This document shows, piece by piece, positions 6,726-10,503 of a stretch of DNA of 10,503 bases. The notes beneath the pieces were generated by a model. The model was not told where the DNA came from. It made no database searches and saw only the letters and a list, made by a program, of their open reading frames with translations. Every line of letters begins with the position of its first letter. Position 1 is the stretch's first letter. The stretch comes from Pseudomonas sp. (GTDB taxonomy: Bacteria > Pseudomonadota > Gammaproteobacteria > Pseudomonadales > Pseudomonadaceae). The stretch spans positions 1-10,503 of the forward strand of contig DQGF01000517.1 in the NCBI GenBank assembly GCA_003525045.1, given 5' to 3'. The position numbers and the translations under genes were made by a program.

Positions 6726-8077
6726 TGGCCAAGCAAGAGAGAGGCCTGCGCTTCCAGCCCACCGGCGGCAGCAAGGCGCCGCAAATCCCGACCGGCAAAA
6801 AGCAGCGCCTGACCATCGAGCGCCTGGCCAATGACGGTCGCGGCATCGCGTTTTTCGAAGGTCGCACCTGGTTCGTCATCGGCGCACTGGCCGGTGAAGA
6901 AATCGAGGCACGCGTTCTGGGCGCCCACGGCAAAGTGGTCGAGGCGCGCACCGAGCGCGTGTTCCAGGCCAGCGAACTGCGCCGTCCTGCGCCGTGCCCC
7001 CATGCCGGTCGCTGCGGCGGTTGCAGCGTGCAACATCTGTCTCACAACGAACAACTGGCCCTGAAACAGCGCATGCTCGCCGAGCAATTGTCGAAGGTCG
7101 CCGGTGTCGAACCCGAAGAATGGGCCGCGCCGTTGAGCGGTCCGGAATTCGGTTACCGTCGTCGCGCCCGGGTGGCGGTGCGTTGGGACATGAAGGCGAA
7201 AAAACTCGAGGTCGGTTTCCGCGCCGCTGGCAGCCAGGACATCGTTGCGATCAACGAATGCCCGGTGCTGGTTCAGCCCTTGCAGCCGATCATGACCCGC
7301 TTGCCGGAGATGTTGCGGCGCTTGAGCAAGCCTCAGGCGCTCGGGCATGTGGAGTTGTTCAGCGGTACGTCGTTGGCCGTTTTGCTGCGGCACATGGCGC
7401 CGTTGTCTGACGCCGACATGACTATCCTCAAGGATTTCTGCGCGTTCCATGAAGCCCAATTGTGGCTGCACGGTGACGGTGAGCCGCAACCGGTCGATGC
7501 TGATCAGTCGCTGGGTTATCGCCTGGAGCAGTGGGACTTGAAACTGGCGTACCGTCCGGGCGATTTCATCCAGGTCAACGCCGGGGTCAACGAAGCGATG
7601 GTTGCCCAGGCACTGGACTGGCTGAAACCGAAAGCCGATGAGCGAGTTCTCGATCTATTCTGTGGTTTGGGTAACTTTGCGTTGCCACTGGCCAAGGCCG
7701 TTCGCGAGGTGGTGGCGGTGGAAGGTGTGCAGACAATGGTCGAGCGGGCAGCCGCTAACGCTGCTAGCAACAATCTGCATAACGCAAAGTTTTTTCAGGC
7801 CGATTTATCCCAGCCTTTGACCGATGCCGAATGGGCGCGCGAAGGCTTTTGTGCGGTACTCTTGGACCCACCCCGTGACGGTGCTTTCGAGGTCGTGCGC
7901 AAGCTCAAGTCGCTGGGCGCCGAACGGTTGGTGTATGTGTCATGCAACCCTGCAACTCTGGCGCGTGATACGGTCGAATTGATCAAGCAGGGCTACCGGT
8001 TAAAACGTGCCGGGATTCTCGATATGTTTCCTCAAACGGCACATGTCGAGGCCATGGCGTTATTTGAAGCGAGCTAG
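6725..8077 (+). CDS. rlmD: 23S rRNA (uracil-1939-C5)-methyltransferase RlmD
   Basis: Radical-independent, SAM-dependent enzyme that makes m5U at position 1939 of 23S rRNA (formerly rumA/ygcA); 450 residues. The N-terminal TRAM domain (about 22-80) binds RNA. The [4Fe-4S] ligands are visible as Cys91, Cys97, Cys100 ([10 protein letters not shown]) and Cys179 (INECPVL), matching the spacing in the E. coli enzyme. The SAM-binding motif DLFCGLGNF starts at Asp310, LLDPPRDGA follows, the nucleophile is Cys407 in [13 protein letters not shown] and the general base is Glu442 in HVEAMALFE. The ATG shares one base with the cysM stop and has no clear Shine-Dalgarno, pointing to re-initiation. Codon choice becomes less biased from about 7630 to the end (CTA, TTA, GTA and TTT appear), though the protein motifs are intact. 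Confidence 0.96.
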   Translation: MAKQERGLRFQPTGGSKAPQIPTGKKQRLTIERLANDGRGIAFFEGRTWFVIGALAGEEIEARVLGAHGKVVEARTERVFQASELRRPAPCPHAGRCGGCSVQHLSHNEQLALKQRMLAEQLSKVAGVEPEEWAAPLSGPEFGYRRRARVAVRWDMKAKKLEVGFRAAGSQDIVAINECPVLVQPLQPIMTRLPEMLRRLSKPQALGHVELFSGTSLAVLLRHMAPLSDADMTILKDFCAFHEAQLWLHGDGEPQPVDADQSLGYRLEQWDLKLAYRPGDFIQVNAGVNEAMVAQALDWLKPKADERVLDLFCGLGNFALPLAKAVREVVAVEGVQTMVERAAANAASNNLHNAKFFQADLSQPLTDAEWAREGFCAVLLDPPRDGAFEVVRKLKSLGAERLVYVSCNPATLARDTVELIKQGYRLKRAGILDMFPQTAHVEAMALFEAS

Positions 8078-8163
8078 GAAGGCTCGTCTGGTCCGACTGG
8101 CCCGCCTGTGCAGCCGCGCACCAGCCCGACGTGGGCTCATGGGCAACGAAGGTCAGCGATTTT

Positions 8164-8182
8164 GACGCATTGAATTTGCGTC
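8164..8182. repeat. Perfect inverted repeat in the relA leader
   Basis: GACGCA (8164-8169) and TGCGTC (8177-8182) are exact reverse complements separated by TTGAATT. The structure ends a few bases before the relA ribosome-binding region (AGGGAAGG, 8185-8192). It could be an operator or an mRNA hairpin near the start site; I do not recognise it as a known site, and a 6-bp arm pair can occur by chance. Confidence 0.45.
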
Positions 8183-8200
8183 GTAGGGAAGGTAAGCAAG

Positions 8201-10444
8201 ATGGTACAGGTGAGAGCACACCAGCCGATCAACACCGACGGCAGTATCAATCTCGAGGCATGGCTCGATCATGCGGTCAGTGTCGATCTGGCACTGGATC
8301 GCGAAGCCTTGAAGGAAGCGTGCGAGTTCGCTCGCGTATCGGAGCAACAGGCCAATGCGGCGAAAAATCTCTGGTCCGAAGGGACCTCGAGTTTCCGCAC
8401 GGGCCTTGAGATCGCCGAGATTCTCGCCGACCTCAAACTTGATCAGGATTCGTTGGTTGCCGCGGTCTTGTACCGCGGCGTGCGCGAAGGCCAGATCGAA
8501 TTGCCGGCGGTCAGCCAGCGCTTCGGTCCGGTGGTCGCCAAACTCATCGACGGCGTATTGCGCATGGCGGCGATCAGCGCCAGCCTGAGCCCCCGTCAAT
8601 CCCTGGTGCTGGGCACCCAGGGCCAGGTGGAAAACCTGCGCAAAATGCTGGTGGCCATGGTCGACGACGTACGCGTCGCGCTGATCAAACTGGCCGAACG
8701 CACCTGCGCGATACGTGCGGTAAAAACCGCCGACGACGAGAAACGCAACCGCGTGGCCCGTGAAGTCTTCGACATCTATGCGCCCCTGGCTCACCGTCTC
8801 GGTATCGGTCACATCAAGTGGGAACTGGAGGACCTGTCCTTCCGTTACCTCGAGCCCGACCAGTATAAGCAGATTGCCAAGCTGCTCCATGAGCGGCGTC
8901 TCGATCGCGAGCGCTTCATCGCCGATGTGATGAACCAGCTGAAAGTCGAATTGCAGGCCACCGGTGTCGATGCCGATATCAGCGGCCGGGCCAAGCACAT
9001 CTATTCGATCTGGCGCAAAATGCAGCGCAAGGGTCTGGAGTTCAGCCAGATCTACGACGTGCGCGCCGTTCGTGTGCTGGTGCCGGAAATGCGCGACTGT
9101 TACACCGCGCTCGGCATTGTCCACACCCTGTGGCGGCACATCCCGAAGGAATTCGACGACTACATCGCCAACCCGAAAGAGAACGGCTACCGTTCGCTGC
9201 ACACTGCGGTGATCGGGCCTGAGGGCAAGGTGCTGGAAGTACAGATCCGCACCCACGCGATGCACGAAGAAGCCGAGCTGGGTGTTTGCGCGCACTGGCG
9301 CTACAAGGGTACCGACGTCAAATCCGGCTCCAACCACTACGAAGAGAAAATCTCCTGGCTGCGTCAGGTCCTCGAATGGCATGAAGAGCTGGGCGACATT
9401 GGCGGTCTGGCAGACCAACTGCGGGTCGATATCGAACCGGACCGGGTCTACATCTTCACTCCGGACGGTCACGCCATCGACTTGCCGAAGGGCGCGACGC
9501 CACTGGACTTCGCTTACCGCGTGCACACCGAGATCGGTCACAACTGTCGTGGCGCGAAGATCAACGGACGGATCGTACCGCTCAACTACAGCCTGCAAAC
9601 CGGTGAACAGGTCGAGATCATCACCAGCAAGCACGGCACGCCGAGTCGCGATTGGCTGAACCCGAACCTGGGTTACATCACCACCTCGCGGGCACGGGCG
9701 AAGATCGTTCACTGGTTCAAGCTGCAGGCGCGCGATCAGAACGTCGCGGCCGGTAAAACCTTGCTCGAACGCGAACTCGGTCGCCTCGGTCTGCCGGCGG
9801 TAGACTTCGACAAGCTGGCCGACAAGGCCAACATGAAAACGGCCGAGGACATGTACGCCGCCCTCGGTGCCGGTGACTTGCGCCTCGCGCAACTGGTCAA
9901 CCTGGCGCAACAGTTGGTCGAGCCGGAACGCGGCAACGAACAGCTTGAACTCATCCCGCGCAAGGCCACCGGCTACAAACCGGGCAAGCGCGGCGATATC
10001 CAGATCCAGGGCGTCGGCAACCTGATGACGCAGATGGCCGGCTGCTGCCAGCCGTTGCCGGGGGATGCGATCGTCGGTTACATCACCGTGGGCCGCGGTG
10101 TGAGCATTCACCGCCAGGACTGCGCTTCGGTCTTGCAACTGGGCGGGCGTGAGCCTGAGCGGATCATTCAGGTCAGCTGGGGCCCGGTGCCGGTGCTCAC
10201 CTACCCGGTGGACATCATCATCCGAGCCTACGACCGGTCCGGCTTGCTACGTGACGTATCGCAAGTGCTCCTCAACGAGCGGATCAACGTGCTGGCGGTC
10301 AACACCCGCTCCAACAAAGAGGACAACACCGCGTTGATGTCCCTGACCATCGAGATTCCGGGACTGGATGCACTGGGGCGGTTGCTGGGACGGATTTCCC
10401 AGTTGCCGAACATCATTGAAACCCGGCGTAACCGTACGCCGTGA
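8201..10444 (+). CDS. relA: (p)ppGpp synthetase I, RelA
   Basis: Ribosome-associated synthetase that transfers pyrophosphate from ATP to GTP/GDP when uncharged tRNA is in the A site, starting the stringent response; 747 residues, the normal length. The N-terminal hydrolase-like domain is degenerate: the HDxxED metal motif of SpoT-type enzymes reads YRGVREG from Tyr91, so no hydrolysis is expected. The synthetase domain has the acidic EFDD motif (317-320) typical of monofunctional RelA, then GYRSLHTAV from Gly329. TGS is about 414-475 (DRVYIFTPDGHAIDLPKGATP), the zinc-finger region has Cys615-Cys616, His637 and Cys641, and an ACT/RRM domain ends the protein (about 665-745). ATG 8201 follows AGGGAAGG and gives MVQVRAHQPI. 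It lies 123 bp after rlmD and could be co-transcribed with cysM-rlmD or use an internal promoter; TTGACG at 8162 has no matching -10. A 661-codon antisense open frame covers it but is a composition artefact. Confidence 0.98.
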   Translation: MVQVRAHQPINTDGSINLEAWLDHAVSVDLALDREALKEACEFARVSEQQANAAKNLWSEGTSSFRTGLEIAEILADLKLDQDSLVAAVLYRGVREGQIELPAVSQRFGPVVAKLIDGVLRMAAISASLSPRQSLVLGTQGQVENLRKMLVAMVDDVRVALIKLAERTCAIRAVKTADDEKRNRVAREVFDIYAPLAHRLGIGHIKWELEDLSFRYLEPDQYKQIAKLLHERRLDRERFIADVMNQLKVELQATGVDADISGRAKHIYSIWRKMQRKGLEFSQIYDVRAVRVLVPEMRDCYTALGIVHTLWRHIPKEFDDYIANPKENGYRSLHTAVIGPEGKVLEVQIRTHAMHEEAELGVCAHWRYKGTDVKSGSNHYEEKISWLRQVLEWHEELGDIGGLADQLRVDIEPDRVYIFTPDGHAIDLPKGATPLDFAYRVHTEIGHNCRGAKINGRIVPLNYSLQTGEQVEIITSKHGTPSRDWLNPNLGYITTSRARAKIVHWFKLQARDQNVAAGKTLLERELGRLGLPAVDFDKLADKANMKTAEDMYAALGAGDLRLAQLVNLAQQLVEPERGNEQLELIPRKATGYKPGKRGDIQIQGVGNLMTQMAGCCQPLPGDAIVGYITVGRGVSIHRQDCASVLQLGGREPERIIQVSWGPVPVLTYPVDIIIRAYDRSGLLRDVSQVLLNERINVLAVNTRSNKEDNTALMSLTIEIPGLDALGRLLGRISQLPNIIETRRNRTP

Positions 10445-10474
10445 GAGATTTTCACGGAAATTGATGATGACCCC

Positions 10475-10500
10475 TGTAGGAGCGAGGCTTGCCCGCGAAG
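10475..10500 (+). repeat. Pseudomonas REP element downstream of relA, possibly half of a REPIN cut by the window
   Basis: TGTAGGAGCGAGGCTTGCCC followed by GCGAAG is the GAGGCTTGCCCGC subtype of Pseudomonas REP, distinct from the GAGCAGGCTC subtype after pirS. It begins 30 bp after the relA stop. Whether an inverted partner follows cannot be seen. Confidence 0.88.
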
Positions 10501-10503
10501 GTG

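Noticed and set aside
8162..8190. TTGACG as a -35 box for a relA-specific promoter
   Set aside because: The bases at 16-18 spacing (AGGGAA and neighbours) are the ribosome-binding region and do not resemble a -10 box.
8153..10138. A 661-codon open frame on the minus strand opposite relA
   Set aside because: It is the mirror of a GC-rich, strongly codon-biased gene; it has no recognisable domain or ribosome-binding site, and relA on the plus strand has every family motif.
1..10503. CRISPR, retron, toxin-antitoxin, integrase or phage-defence operon
   Set aside because: No spaced direct repeats, reverse transcriptase, recombinase or paired small genes were found; the only accessory gene is the DUF1016 nuclease-like protein.

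Overview
The window looks like a chromosomal segment of a Pseudomonas of the fluorescens group. The gene order gacS | two-component pair | cysM - rlmD - relA is the one I know from Pseudomonas, the base composition is GC-rich with G/C-ending codons, and REP elements of the fluorescens type (GCGAGCAGGCTCGC and the related GAGGCTTGCCCGC class) lie between genes. No rRNA, tRNA, CRISPR array, transposase or phage gene is visible.

Layout. Positions 1-2162 (minus strand) hold the first 720 codons of gacS, the hybrid sensor kinase of the Gac/Rsm cascade; it starts with GTG and is cut by the window edge just after the phosphoacceptor Asp717. A 214-bp divergent intergenic region (2163-2376) carries a credible sigma-70 promoter and a Fur-like box at the transcription start. 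It drives an OmpR-type response regulator (2377-3099) and an overlapping sensor kinase (3086-4510), which by position and family correspond to P. aeruginosa pirR/pirS. The kinase gene runs into a REP doublet (REPIN, 4456-4550), so its last 18 or so residues are encoded by REP-derived DNA. Next comes a stand-alone DUF1016/YhcG-family gene (4693-5718) with a C-terminal PD-(D/E)xK nuclease site, sitting where P. aeruginosa, as I recall, has pirA. Then cysM (5823-6725) overlaps rlmD (6725-8077) by one base, and after a 123-bp gap relA (8201-10444) follows. A third REP of a different subtype follows relA and is clipped by the window end.

How the genes relate. The backbone barA/gacS - rlmD - relA is also adjacent in E. 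coli (barA divergent from rlmD-relA), so this is an old gammaproteobacterial neighbourhood joining a global stress sensor kinase, a 23S rRNA methyltransferase and the (p)ppGpp synthetase. In this lineage an iron-linked two-component system, a nuclease-like accessory gene and cysM lie between the two halves. The accessory part is narrow (about 4456-5744): the REPIN, the DUF1016 gene and a small palindrome at its stop codon. I see no complete multi-gene novel system here; the items most worth a second look are the REPIN capture of the kinase C-terminus, the DUF1016 gene in the pirA slot, the Fur-box/promoter arrangement, and the palindrome just ahead of relA.
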